The notes beneath the pieces were generated by a model. The model saw nothing but the letters and a program-made list of their open reading frames with translations. It had not been told where the DNA came from and made no database searches. DNA of 64,000 nt from Armillaria gallica. Taxonomy: Eukaryota; Basidiomycota; Agaricomycetes; Agaricales; Physalacriaceae. The position numbers and the translations under genes are program-made. This document shows, piece after piece, positions 45,867 to 58,020 of this stretch (the first letter of the stretch is position 1; each line of letters starts with the position of its first letter). The stretch is taken from contig JBANDB010000001.1 of NCBI GenBank assembly GCA_037576215.1, forward strand, positions 2,790,001 to 2,854,000, in the 5' to 3' direction.

Positions 45867-45880
45867 AGCTTCAAGCTAAA
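45867..45880 (-). promoter_or_regulatory. Candidate self-priming primer-binding site of gypsy A
   Basis: Immediately inside the right (5') LTR the minus-strand RNA reads TTTAGCTTGAAGCT. It can pair over 14 positions (11 Watson-Crick, 3 G-U) with AGCTTTGAGCTAAG of the LTR (plus 46035-46048), which lies about 34 nt downstream of TATATAAG and so near the expected transcript 5' end. Tf1/sushi chromoviruses prime reverse transcription this way. No tRNA-complementary TGG site was seen here. Confidence 0.6.
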
Positions 45881-46282
45881 TGTTATGCCTGGACTCAGGT
45901 GGAACAAGTAAGCACAGCTCCCAAGACAACCTCACACTTCAGGTTGAATCCAGGAGGTGGCAGTACTCGCAGACCGTGGAGTAGGCGGATAACGTGTAGC
46001 AAGAAGATGGAGAGATAAGCCTGGTATGTATTAACTTAGCTCAAAGCTAGGATACAAAGGTGAGAGCTAAGCTACTTATATACTGTTCGTTCATTTCTAT
46101 ATATAAACCGTTCAATGTATGAGTCGTATGATACCTGTCAATAAGTCTTCTCATGATCATGCATCACATCAGGAATGCTGAAGTCGTTTGGGTTAGCAGT
46201 GGTAACCGTGTGTATGCCGAGATGCCAAGATGCTAAAGTGCTGAGATGAGATAAGATAAGAAAAAATGGAAAAACCGTAACA
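45881..46282 (-). repeat. Right (5') LTR of gypsy A, 402 bp
   Basis: Ends TGTTATGCC...CCGTAACA, followed by the duplication ATATC (46283-46287). Minus-strand TATATAAG box at 46075-46082. Confidence 0.93.
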
Positions 46283-49200
46283 ATATCAGCCAGCACTTCA
46301 TTTTGCTTTCTTCATACATTGGTGGTCCATGCCACATGTATCAACACTTCCAAGATGCAATGGCTATTGCTCGCTACTTCAAAAAGATTGATCTTTTCAT
46401 GACCATCACTGTAGATCCTACCTGGCCTGAAATAACATGAGAGCTTCTGCCTGGACAAACAGCTGCAGACCATCCTAAATTAGTATCACAAGTATTCCAG
46501 TTGAAGAAGGAGGCAATACTTCATAATATATATAAAGATGGCATCTTTGGTAAAGTGGTTGCATATGTCTATACAATCAAATTCCAAAAATATGGTTTTC
46601 CCCATATGCATCTCCTAATCTTCTTACATCAGGATCATCAACTTCAAACACCATCTGATATTAATACTGCCATCTGGGCTCACTGGCCTGATCCCAACAA
46701 AGAGCCTTAGCTGTTCGAGGTAGTAAGGAGATGCATGGTTCACAGTCCTTGTGGTGCAGCCAATCCTCATGTGCCATGCATGGGGAATGGGAAATGTACC
46801 AAGAACTTTCCTAAACTGTTTCAGTCTCATACTACAATGGATACTGATGGATACCTGCTGTATTATCAGCTGGATGACAGGCATGTTTATGAAATTGGAC
46901 AGCATCAGGTTGACTATCGCTGGATTGTACCATACAATCCACATTTCTCTGTGAAGTATGGTTGTCAGATCAATGTCGAGTGCATGGTCTCTTTCTTCAC
47001 AGTCAAATACACTGTGAAATACATCACAAAAGGTGGTGATTGAGGGATGCTAGCCTTGGAGAGAAATGATGAGATCAAACAATTCATTGAGGGCTGTTAC
47101 TTTTCTGTCTCAGAGGCTGTTTGGTGTATGTTCCATTTTATGATATATGACCAGAAGCCCAACATTGTACACCTCCCTGTTCACATTGAAGGCCAGCATC
47201 TAGTAACCTTTGATCCAGATGAAGATCCTGAACAGTTACATAAATGCATTGCCACTGAAAGGAGTTCTCTAGTCATGTTTTTGAAGGCTAATGCTGATAC
47301 AGAGGAGGTGGGATGTCTAGCATGACAATACACCTATCAAGAGTTTCCCCAGCACTTTGTTCCGAAGGAAAATAAGACCTGAAAGATGCAAGAGAAAGGT
47401 TTTTCTCTAGAGAGAATGTATTATGTTCCTTCTAATGGTGGCAAGCACTTTTACCTGCATACACTCTTAACCGTTGTCAAGGGACCCCAGTCATGGGAAA
47501 ATATTTGGACATATGATGATATTGTTTATCCAACCTATCAGGAAGCCTGTCTAGCATGTGGTCTGTTGGAAGATGATGGTGAATGGCGACAAGCTTTGGA
47601 GGAAGCATCACAGATAAAGACTGGTTCAGCGCTATACCAGATGTTTGCAACACTGTTAATGTTCTGCAATCCGAAAGAACCTGATGCTCTTTGGAATGAG
47701 TTTCAGAAGCACATATGTGATGATCTCGCTCACCATCTCCATACTCTAGGCCGTGTTGATTCTTCTCCAGAACAAGTCTATGATTATGGTCTCTATCTTT
47801 TAGACACCATTCTGAGAGAGTCTGGCCATAGTCTTGAGGACTATGAACCGATGCCATTGCTTTAAGAAGACTGGTTGATGCAACTGGAAAATGAATTCAT
47901 TGCAGAGCAACTAAATTATGACTGAAAGAAGGAGCACAAATTAGCACAAAAAAATTTGGAGACCATGAACAGTGATCAATATGCTGCATTTGACAAGATA
48001 ATGGCATCAGTGGAGAATAATGGAGGGCATCTATTCTTTTTAAATGGTCCAGGCAGAACAGGAAAGATGTTTGTCTACAAGACTGTTTGTTACACAGTTC
48101 ACTCATATGGTTGGATTGTCCTATGTGTGACATCGACAGGCATAGCAGCACTTCTCTTGATTGGAGGATGAATGGCATATTTTATGTTCAAAATTCCGAT
48201 TGAAGGACTAAATGGACAGTCACTTTGTGGTATTCCAAAGAAAAGTGCTTGAGCAGAATTGATTCGGCAGACATGTCTCATTGTATGGGATGAGAGCCCC
48301 ATGCAGAACAGATTTGCCTTTGAAGCTTTAGACAAAACCTGTCAAGATACCTGTGACGATAAATGCCCATTCGGAGGAATAACTATGGTGTTTGGAAGGG
48401 ATTTCCAGCAGATATTACTGGTGGTTGTTAAAGGATCACAGGAAGACATCATTGCCACATCATTGCAATGATCCTATCTTTGGCAAAGCATCAAACCTCT
48501 TCACTTCCATTAAAATATGTGCCTTGAGAATTTGAACAGTGATGAAGAACAAGACTTTGTATTATGGCTTTTCGATGTTGGTCATGGAAGGAACTTATCA
48601 CCTGAAGGAGAAGTTGTCTTATATGAAGAAATGTGAATGGAGACATTTCAGATGCTCATTGATAGCATATATCCAGATCTTGCCACTCTTCCCACTGCAC
48701 CACCACCCGAGTTCTTCATGAAGTATGCGATCCTTGCACCCCATAACTCTGATGTTGACTCCACTAATCAAGAGATCCTTAACTGTCTTCCTGGGCAGGA
48801 GGTCATGTATTTAAGTGCCGACTCTATTATCAAAGAGCCTGGTGCTGATGATCATGATATCAAGGACAGTGATCCCATTTCTCTCGAATTCCTATGATCA
48901 CTTGATGCCTCAGGTCTCCCTCCGGGTGAGCTTCACTTGAAAGTTGGATGTCCACTCATCCTTCTTCGCAATTTGTCTCCAGCCTATGGTTTGTGCAATG
49001 GTACTCACATGGTGGTGCTTTGCACATCATTGAGAGTGCTTGAAGTCAAGATTCTTGGTGGAGATCACCATGGTGAGGTGGCTTTTATACCCTGTATTTT
49101 GTTTATCCTATCAGCAAAAAATGCAGATTTTACATTTATGCTGAAGTGAAAGCAGTTTCCTGTATGCCTTGCTTTTGCTATGACTGTGAATAAATCACAG

Positions 49201-49377
49201 GGTCAGTCACTCAGATATGTGGGAATTGACCTTTGAATTCCTGTCTTTACCTATGGTCAGCTGTATGTTGCATTTTCTAGAGCTACCTCTAGCCACCACA
49301 TTAAAGTCCTACTCTCAGACAGTGCTACTCATAATCAGACCCCAAATGTAGTTTTTCCTGAAGTCTTGCTTGACTAA
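46283..49377 (+). pseudogene. Helitron Rep-helicase gene, 3' fragment
   Basis: Continuation of the gene cut at 36557. The Rep (HUH endonuclease) domain shows GFPHMHLLIFLHQD (HMH metal site, about 46595-46630) and the two-tyrosine region VKYTVKYITKGG (about 47005-47040). The PIF1-type helicase follows: NSDQYAAFDKIM, a Walker A decayed to GPGRTGKMF (canonical would be GGTGKT), Walker B LIVWDESPMQN, GDFQQ-like FGRDFQQIL, VGCPLILLRNLSPAYGLCNGT and the C-terminal MTVNKSQGQSL...YVAFSRA. About a dozen stops interrupt it; most are TGA where family members have Arg, i.e. CGA to TGA. Inactive. Confidence 0.92.
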
Positions 49378-50470
49378 TAGATTAGTTAATGTGGACTCTA
49401 ATAGACATGTGTTTCTGAACTAAGGATTATTCAGTGGTGTATGAAGAAAGCACATATGTTGCTGAGGCACTTTTGCATCAGTCTGATCACATGATCTATT
49501 TCACCATGGTGGTGCAGGGCAGCATGACATGGACTTTCAAGGGTTGTCTTTGAACTTTGTGGAATAATGACTTACATAGAAAATCAGCTTTCCAGCACTT
49601 TCACCATCATTTCTGGTATGACTTCATCTGCTTGGTTGACAAATAAATAGGCACAACTGAACAGTTTTTCAACCCAAGCTACCCAACTATGTCTGGCTGT
49701 GCCTCTTTGTCTGCTATCACTGTTTTTGAAAGCTCTCAAGCTCACTCAGATGTTGCAAAAACTCTCACTTTTAATGCTCATCTTTATTTTCAAGATGTGC
49801 AGGGCTCTGAACCCTGTCTGGCCTGTTTTCACTACTTCAATATAAGCAACCTCACATTTGAACAAGTTGGCATCTATTTTGTCTATGTTAACATCAGTAT
49901 TCTTTTGCTCTCTCTTATCTTCAAGCTCCTTATTCTGCATGTTACAGATTGCATAAATGGAAGTAGGGGCATTTGAGGATATGGTTTCAGATAGACTGTC
50001 TAAAGACAATTATGTTCTGGTAAGGGATATTATTTTGGTAAGTCTTCTATTACTGCTCACTCTTTGCCTCAACTGATTGGGTATTGTTGTAGTTGATTCC
50101 AGTCATAGGCAAAGTTGCTCTCACCTATAGGCCTTTTGTCAATGTCTGCAACATTGTCACCAACTTCAATAATGCAACAAAAACATTTTCTCTTGTGCCT
50201 AAGACTTATGTCAGTGCTCTCAAGGACTGCAAACCCAAACCAACCTTCCCTATTCATTGTTTTACTCTGGACACTTCACAGTGGTCTAAAGACTCAAGGA
50301 AGCCAAGACCCTGTGTTGGCAATTATGTATCAGTCTCTGGATTTCTTCATTATGTTGTTTGTTGAACAGATGATAAAATGGTGGACTTTTTTGAGATGGA
50401 ACTTGATAAACTTATATATTTAGGTCGCCCACTGACATCTATTGCTCCACTGACAACTCTGAGTCCAACT
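49378..50470 (+). pseudogene. Helitron-linked accessory protein remnant
   Basis: After a stop the same strand carries SGCASLSAITVFESSQAHSD, ALTFNAHLYFQDV-like and HYFNISNLTFEQVGIYFVYVN segments, an exon-like gap at about 49925-50090, then PVIGKVALTYRPFVNVCNIV, LVPKTYVSALKDCKP, TFPIHCFTLDTSQWSKDS and NYVSVSGFLHYVV. Continuing in another frame: DKMVDFFEMELDKLIYLGRP. This looks like a conserved mushroom protein that accompanies Helitron genes. The strand-rich pattern suggests an OB-fold-like ssDNA-binding protein, but that is a guess. Stops and frame changes show decay. Confidence 0.5.
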
Positions 50471-52938
50471 GTGAATGGTGAGTCATAAATCTCTGCTATC
50501 CCCTTAGACTTATGCTCACCATGCTATTTAGGAACTTTGGCACTGTTAAAGGGCAAGTTGAAGTTCAGTTATATGGATAGTAGCCCATGTTTGGGAAAAT
50601 AGAGAAAGACTTCAGAAAGTTCAGATGAGCACAACACTAATAGACCATCATCTCAATCATATTCATAGCTCTTCATAGTCACTATATATACACAATATTA
50701 TTATACTATCAACTAACAATATAACACCCTATTCACAATATGAGTCTGTCTGCCTACCAGCTAATACTGTGCATCACACAGGTCACTGCTAGTACTCATT
50801 ATAAGAGTAGAATTGTCATTCAATAAATCGAAACATAAGAATTTTGATGGCAAAAGCAGTAAAATCCAGTCTTTTGAGGGTAGGAAGCACTCTACACCAC
50901 TAAATCAGAGTAAAATTTTTAAAGAATAGTATCTAACACTTACATATAATGGTCTAAATCAAAATATAATGCTGCCCTGAAGAAATGATATCATAAACAT
51001 ACCCAATAGTAGAAACGAGTTCAGAAACATTCAGAATACTTGATATTCACTTAAGCATTGAACTCAGTGTTGAGGCATATATTGGTAGATCAGGGTGGAT
51101 TGGAGCCAAGGATGCAATAGTATAAGATGTATACTAGGATATGGCATTATTTTAATGTTGGTTGGGATAATAGCAAAAGGTGTAGGAGTGATATATTGTT
51201 TAGAATAACCCCAAATGTGGGGTAATAATGATAAAATGGACAATATCATACAATACCTATATTCTAGTACCCTAAAAACTACATACAAATATTTTAAATA
51301 CATGTAATAAGATATTCTGATGATTTTCAGGATCTTGGAAGGCATATATCAAGCAGTAGAAGCAATCCAAGGGTGCATTCTGCTCACTTAATCATCTCAG
51401 ACTATACATCCACAGAGTGATCAAGTGGCTGTGCACCACCTTTTTTCATCTCTTTTCTCCACCACCACTGAGTTTTTCTACCTCTTGCTTGTCTACATTG
51501 CCTATTTTCAAGAGCTACAGGTATGTTTTATTTCTTTATAATACTAATATATTGATTTCAAATCTATTTAGTGCATCTGATGGCCTCAAGAGCCCTGGAT
51601 AGTGACCATATTGTACCCTGTACATGTGTAAACCCTCACATGAGGCAGCACCATCTACAACATCCAAACGGACCTCATGTGACCACCATTGACTGGGGAG
51701 ATGATAAGCACAATACTTCATCAGCCAGTGCCCTGACAACCAGCACCATCCCTCATCCTACTCAGCACCTCCTGCATTGACATTGAGGCCAATCACCCAT
51801 GTATGGTGAATATGCATACTCAGACAACTATGGAGGCACTGGAAGATCAAACACTAGGTGCCATCTGCACGCACAGGACAGGAACAAGTGCAAAACAATG
51901 GGCATGACCACAATGATGAATAGGACAATGATGGCAATAATGGGAATGGCCTGGACAGTTGAAAGACAATGGAGGAGTATAGTAGAGGGTAGAACATGGC
52001 TGTGAGACAGACAGAATGCCATTGGGATGCATAATGAAGAGGGAGAGTATGAGCAGGAGGGTGAGATGAAGGTCAGGCTACTGACATCCAACAATCACAA
52101 TAATAGCAATGCCTATTTAGGCATCAATTGCCCTCCAATGGACATGTCAAACAACACTAAGACAATAGCTATAAGACCGCTGATGCTCCTGCTGCTGTTA
52201 TCCTTGCCTGATACCAATATCAATCCCTACTGCCTGCCCCAGGCCTAAAATCCTCCCCTTCTTTGAGTATTCTCCATTGTCGACATGAGGGATCACAACT
52301 ATTAGGCCTGTTTTCTCTCCCAATGTTGTTATCACTGACAACAACAATGATGAGGACAGCAGATCCCCCTCCCTACTGGATTCCATGCCCTCCATTGACC
52401 ATATGACCATTATGGAATCCACACCCCCATTTTCAATACCTGTGAATCTAATGGTGACTGCCATTCCTCCTCATGAGTTCTCTGTGATGCTCTATAGTGT
52501 TATCAATTCCTACCTCATTCTCTACCTCATCTTTAGCCTATGCCACTGCCACCAATTAGTGGTTTGGGCTATATTCAACTGAGGATGGCATGTAGCTATC
52601 CTACACAACCATACCTGATGCTTCCAACGATCCCCACCACTGTTAACAGCATTCCCACCCTCATACTCTCCATTTTTGGGTTCTGCATGGTTACACAGCC
52701 CCAATTCTTGTGCTGTTTGCTTGTTCAGATGAGGGGAGGCATAGTGGAGCCTTCCATACATGTCTATGCCTGCTACTATATATGCTGTGTCTCTCACTTG
52801 CAGTCCCAAGTATATAGATTTATTTATATTTTAAATTTTATATGAATATTTAATATTAAAATCTGAATCTGTAAGAGAAAAAAAGTACATCCAAATACAT
52901 TATGTGGAATCCAGCCAATTTTAGATTCAGTGGATAGA
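50471..52938. other. CpG-depleted repeat sequence, unassigned
   Basis: Very low CpG (none in 50581-50760). Frames at 51571-51780, 51799-52005, 52027-52248 and 52385-52582 are low complexity (Met/Thr/Asn/His-rich) and separated by stops in one orientation; they may be relics of the Helitron 3' part or another element. No Helitron 3' hairpin-CTRR end could be placed. Confidence 0.35.
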
Positions 52939-53481
52939 TGTCATGCTAGGAACATGCTCAAAAATATTTTGTAATGCTAGTACAAAAATTTCCTGAACAC
53001 ACAGTGAGTGGGAGGGCATGTAATGGCCTCTAATACATCTAATCTAATGCTCAGGAGCATGCTTACTAAAGCAGGAGATAGATGTCTGACAAAGCATCAG
53101 TGTACAGTGAGTAATATATGCCATGCTATACAGAGACCCTTGCTACAGTAGGTTAAAATGTATCCAGTTTTTCTTACTATATAGAGAGCCTTAGGCAATT
53201 TCCTAAGGCTAGAGATGAAAATGAATAAGTTGTAACATTACCCCCTTGTTAAGGCAGGCATCCCGACTGCTGTTAAGGTATTTCTTAGGACTCATCTGAT
53301 CCTTTGATCTCTTGGTTTTGTTCATCTGGTCCTCCTAGCCAATCCCAATCCTCTTTTTGTTCCTTGTACTATATGTGTTTGCCTGTGAATGGGTTCTCAT
53401 AATAGCACCAGATTGAGGCAGATTTTGTTGTGAATGCATTGAGTTGCTCTGCCTCATACTTTGCAATTGCTTCATCTGCAT

Positions 53482-54884
53482 TCATCTCAGTTTCCTTGAC
53501 CCAACTGTTTGACTCTGGTCTATTCCTTTCCACTTGATAAAATAGTTGGTGATATATTTCAATGGCTCTCCTTTTTGTCCATGAGTTTTATGAGATCTAC
53601 TGTCAATGGTCTTTTCAACTTCGTAGAATTCTTCATTATTTATTAAGTCTGGCAGCAGTGGAGGTGGTTGTTCTTGGTTTGGGAACACAGATGGATGGTA
53701 AGGGTTTAGAAGGGTTTCATTAAAGGTTGGATGAATGCACCAGCCTGTTAGGAGCTTTAAGGTGTACACTGAAGCTCCCTTTTTGGCCATGATTTCAAAG
53801 GGGCCAGTGTGCTTGTTGTCAAGTTTCTTCTTTGGTTGGGCAAGGTGAAGGTTGGTAGTGTCAAGCCAGACCTTGTCTCTGACTTTATACCTGATGGCAG
53901 GGCATTTCTTTTTATTATATTGGGCTTTCATTTGGGCAGCAGCTTTTTTGAGGGATTGTTTGGCTTTGGCATGAGCAGTTTGCATTGTAGAGGCAAAGTT
54001 GTCAGCAGTGGGATTTTGAAAGGGAGATTTTGATTTGGTGCCAGGGATTATGTCCAGATGGTATCTGTAGTTGACTTCAAAAGGGCTCTTTCCTGTGGCT
54101 GAGTGAACATGGTTGTTGTGTTGGAATGCTGCTAAAGTGAGCCATTCTGCCCAATCATTTTGGTGATAATTGATAAAAATATAAAGGTACTTTTCAATTT
54201 CTTAATTGGCACATTCTGTTTGTCTATAAGTTTGGGAATGAAAAGCTGTAGAGATGTTGCTTTTGATCTGAAGCAAGTTGTACAAGTTTTTCATGAAGTG
54301 AGAGATAAATTGAGGTCCCTGGTCTGAGATTACGACCTGAGGCATGCCATGGTTGGCATAGACCTTATCTCATAGGATTTTTGCCCATCCTTCTGATGAA
54401 AGTTCCTTAGAGCATGCAATAGAGATTATTTCTTTAGAGAAGTGGTTGATAATCATGATGATAGTGTTATACCCTTGGCATTCTGGCAATTCAGTGATCA
54501 TATCAACCAAAATGTGAGTCCAGGGTTGAGACAGAATAACATTTGGATGAAGAGGGGCAGCTTTGGCCTGAGTGCTTGACTTGGTTTGTTGACAAGTCTT
54601 ACATGCTTATATATATGTCTCTATGTTCTTCTTCATCTTTGGCCACCAGTATTCCTGGAGAACAAGCTCTTTGGTTTTTTCAATGCCCAGGTGTCCTGTC
54701 ATAATATGATCATAAGATTGTGTGATGATTTCTTCTTGCAAGGTGTGATCTCATAGGACATAGATTCAATTGTCATAGTAGATGAGCCCTTCTTTGAATA
54801 CCATTCCTCAGTCGTGGTTGATAAATCCATGGACATTTTGGTCCCATAGTTGGTGGTTATGAGTGGTGCTTTTAATATTTTCAT
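53482..54884 (-). pseudogene. Gypsy B chromodomain and integrase
   Basis: Chromodomain remnant EEFYEVEKTIDSRSH ... TNYFIKWKGIDQSQ, preceded by the VRDKVWLDTTNLHLAQPKKKLD module of chromoviral integrases. The integrase core to the right is broken by several stops and short frames. Orientation and order match elements A and C. Confidence 0.85.
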
Positions 54885-55070
54885 GGATCTTCTCTATCAT
54901 GGGCATGATCATGGCTCAGAAATGTTTAGGTTTGAGTACTACAATTTCATTGTTATTGCTCTTCCCTTGTTTGTGATCCACTTGCCAACTAAGGAGATCA
55001 GCCTTTTTATTGGCTGTCCCTGCTTTGTGATGGAGTGTAAAGTGGTACTCAGCTAATTCAGTGACCCAAC

Positions 55071-56478
55071 ATACTTGTCAGCGGTTTAGCTTCTGAGGCT
55101 TTTAGAAATACCAGAGATTCTGATGATTAGTCCAGATTTCAAAGTCTTGAAAGGCTCTCATAAGATAGTGCCTCCATTCACTGAGGGCTAGCATGATGGT
55201 GAAAAGCTCTTTGTCATAGATTTTGTAGTTCCATTCTGTGATGGTAAGAGCTTTTGATAAGAATGCAACTGGTCTCCACTTCCTATCTTATTCCTGCAAC
55301 AAAACAGCACCTATTGCCCCCTCACTAGAATCTGCTTTCATATAGAATTTTCCTTTTTCTGTTGGTATTGCTAGTACCACATCCTCTGCCAGTTGTTTCT
55401 TTAGCTGTTCAAATGCCTTCTGTTGCTCCTCCTCCCACTTCCATGATTCTTTCCCTGTCAATTGAGTCATTGGTCTAACAATTTTGCTACAGCCTTTGAT
55501 GAATCAATAGTAGAAATTGGTGAAGCTGAGGAATGATTATAACTCTTGCTTCTTTATTGGTTTTGGCTATTCTGTTATCCCTTTGACTTTGATTAGGTCC
55601 ATGCAAATGCTTCTCTCACTGATGATGACTCTGAGATACTCTATCTCCAGGACTTCAAATTCACACTTCTTGGCTTTAAGGAATAATTTGTTTTTCCTTA
55701 AAACTTTTAAAACCTTGCATGTGATTTGGTGATGCTCCTCCTTTGTTTTAGACATAATGAGGATATTGTTGAGGTAAATGGTCACTGCTCCTAATGCGAT
55801 GAGGTCTTTGAAGATATCGTTTATCATTCATTGGAAAGTGGCTGGTGAATTCATGAGTCCAAAGAATATCACTGTTAGCTTGTACAAGCTTTAGTTAGTT
55901 CTGAATGCTGCCTTCCATTCATCCCCTGTTTTGATGTGAACATTATTATACCCCTATTGGATATCAAGCTTTGAGAAATATTTGATGCCTTGTAGTTTAT
56001 CCATAAGTTCCAAAATGAGTGAGAGTGGATAATAATTTTTAATGGTCATTTCATTGAGCTTTCAGTAGTCTTGTACTAGGCATAGTTTCCCATCTTTCTT
56101 TTTGATAAAGAAAAAAGGGAAGGCCATGGGTGATTTGGAGGGATGGATTCTTCTGCTTGAGAGGTACTCATCCAAGAACATGTTGAGTTCTTCTTGCTCT
56201 GTTTGATTAAGCAGGTAGACTTTACAGTTGAGATTGGCATTTGCATTTGGGATGAGTTTGACAGCATGGTCCCAGGGTTTTGGTGCTGGAAGTTCATTGA
56301 AGTTGTCTTTGTTAAACAAGTCTTTGAAATTCCTGCACCAATTGGGAACCATTTCTTTAAATGTTTTGGCCTTCTTTTCTGCATTTGCTTTTGCTGCCAA
56401 GTCATTCATGTGATGGATTGCTCTGACCCAGATGACTTCTTCAAAGTCTATGGCAAGAATTGTGTCACCTTCCTCCAA
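55071..56478 (-). pseudogene. Gypsy B reverse transcriptase / RNase H, dead active site
   Basis: Contains IHPSKSPMAFPFFFIKKKDG, the palm motif reading YLNN instead of YLDD (about 55765-55776), CEFEVLEIEYLRVIIS and RNase H FYMKADSSEGAIGAVLLQE. Loss of both catalytic Asp by G-to-A changes makes it inactive regardless of the stops. Confidence 0.88.
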
Positions 56479-56648
56479 TTCTTCATCCCATTGGTCATTG
56501 GGATTGGGATTGGGAAGTGGAATTGGGATGTTTCAGCAATGATAGCAGCCAAAGGTTATTCTCACAGTTTTCCAATTGATTGATGGATTATGTCTGATCA
56601 ACTAATCATGCTTTAGGAAGATATTGTGGTCATCAAGGTCAGTGATGG

Positions 56649-56901
56649 CTAGATTGATTTATTCCACATGGTCTCCAATCTTAATGTGTACTCTAGCAAA
56701 GGCAGTGATTTTCCCTCCCTGATTAAGTGTTCCGTCTGCATTATAGACAGTGATAGGGGCTGCTGTTGCATGGGTAGATATCCCATGTTTCTCGATAAAC
56801 ACCTTGCTAACTGCACTGCTGGTACACCCACTGTTGACTAACACAGTAGTAGAGACTTTTGTTTGATTTTCCAACATTTTGAGCTGTATGTTGGTTGTCA
56901 A
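56649..56901 (-). pseudogene. Gypsy B protease, catalytic Asp lost
   Basis: TTVLVNSGCTSSAVSKVF corresponds to the DSG active site with Asp changed to Asn. ITVYNADGTLNQGG and VHIKIGDHVE follow as in element A. Confidence 0.82.
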
Positions 56902-56959
56902 GTCTCTCCCTTTGTTACTCTGTCAGCAAATATATTGTTGCAGGCTCTGTAGCTCATCA

Positions 56960-58020
56960 AGCCACTATAAGGCCCTGGTTCGCTCCATCCTTTGCATTCC
57001 TTCAATCATCCTATCGACAACTTCTTCCATGCAGGTTTTGTGTACCCAATTCTTTAATACAGCCTTGGCTTCTGATTTAGTCTTGGCATCCTGAATGGCA
57101 TGCCAAGTCCACTTGGCTTCAAACAGTTTCAACCACTCATGTGTAGTTGGGACCTTCTCAGTCTTTGCACCAGAACCCGAAGGTTTGGCTACTGTTGACT
57201 GAGTCACCTCAGTTGCTACAGAGAGTGTTGAGTTAGTTTTCTGCTAGTTCTGAAAACTTGTGTCATCCTCCTCATCAGACACTTCCACCATACTTACCTT
57301 AGACATCTCTTACCTTGTTCAAGCCCCCTTGCTCTTGTAGTTAGGGATCTCTTGCACAGGGTCGCTTGTATTTGGGTTCCTCTTTGAGGGTTCTTCACCC
57401 TTCAGTGGTGCTTCTGCCTGTGTGGTTGTCTCCATTTCCAGGGGTAGTTTTGCCATAGCTATTCCTACTAAACTCTCAGTTGAGCCCTGGGGAGTCGCTT
57501 CATCAGGGGAGGCACTCTGAGTCACTTGTTCCCCTGCCCCATCCAGTTGAGTCATTATGATGGGTGTCAATATGGTAGTTGGCATTCTGTTTGATGCTTT
57601 TGTTCATAATGAGTTACTTGCCAAATGCTTAGCCAGTCATGTTGCTGGGTTTAACCCCACTTCAGCATGCTTTTTTGATTCTTTCTTGGTTTCTGGTCTG
57701 GAAGTCGTAATTGGGGGTATATTTGAATGCACATGTATAACTATAGAAGTACTATAAGTCCAACTAGTGGGCGATGAATGTGTACCAGATGAAATCAAGT
57801 TCTTAGCCAGGTAAGTCAAATCAATTACTTCCCAGTGTTATCTTTTATCTTCTCAATTTTCAATCCTGTCTCCTTTTCCTCTGTCAGTTGCATGTCCCAA
57901 TATGCATTGAGTCTCTGCATTACCTCTTTCCTGGTTCTGGGGCAGTCTAGACAATTGCATTTGAAGTGTCCAAGCTTGCCACTGATGAGCCTAGACTTCC
58001 ATGGCAATGGCAACACCTAA
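56960..58020 (-). pseudogene. Gypsy B gag-pol linker and zinc knuckle part of gag
   Basis: Short frames rich in Thr/Pro/Glu (57319-57585), a WLKLFEAKWTWHAIQDAK helix before the protease, and the second half of a zinc knuckle GKLGHFKCNCLDCP near 57930-57980. The knuckle is cut by the repeat at 57983 and its first half (AKCF) lies beyond 59554. Confidence 0.7.

Larger units (their letters stand above)
36558..46282 (-). mobile_element. Gypsy element A: Ty3/gypsy chromovirus, full length but decayed
   Basis: LTR retrotransposon encoded on the minus strand, bounded by 402-bp LTRs (36558-36959 and 45881-46282) with TG...CA ends TGTTA/TAACA and 5-bp duplication ATATC. From right to left: gag (45818 to about 43850), an extra variable stretch, protease, reverse transcriptase, RNase H, integrase and a chromodomain. 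The polypurine tract is the minus-strand complement of TTACCCCCTCATT just right of the left LTR. A 1676-bp foreign repeat (37006-38681) sits between polypurine tract and chromodomain. Numerous in-frame stops, mostly TGA where CGA or TGG is expected, show it is inactive. It splits the Helitron helicase gene. Confidence 0.93.
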
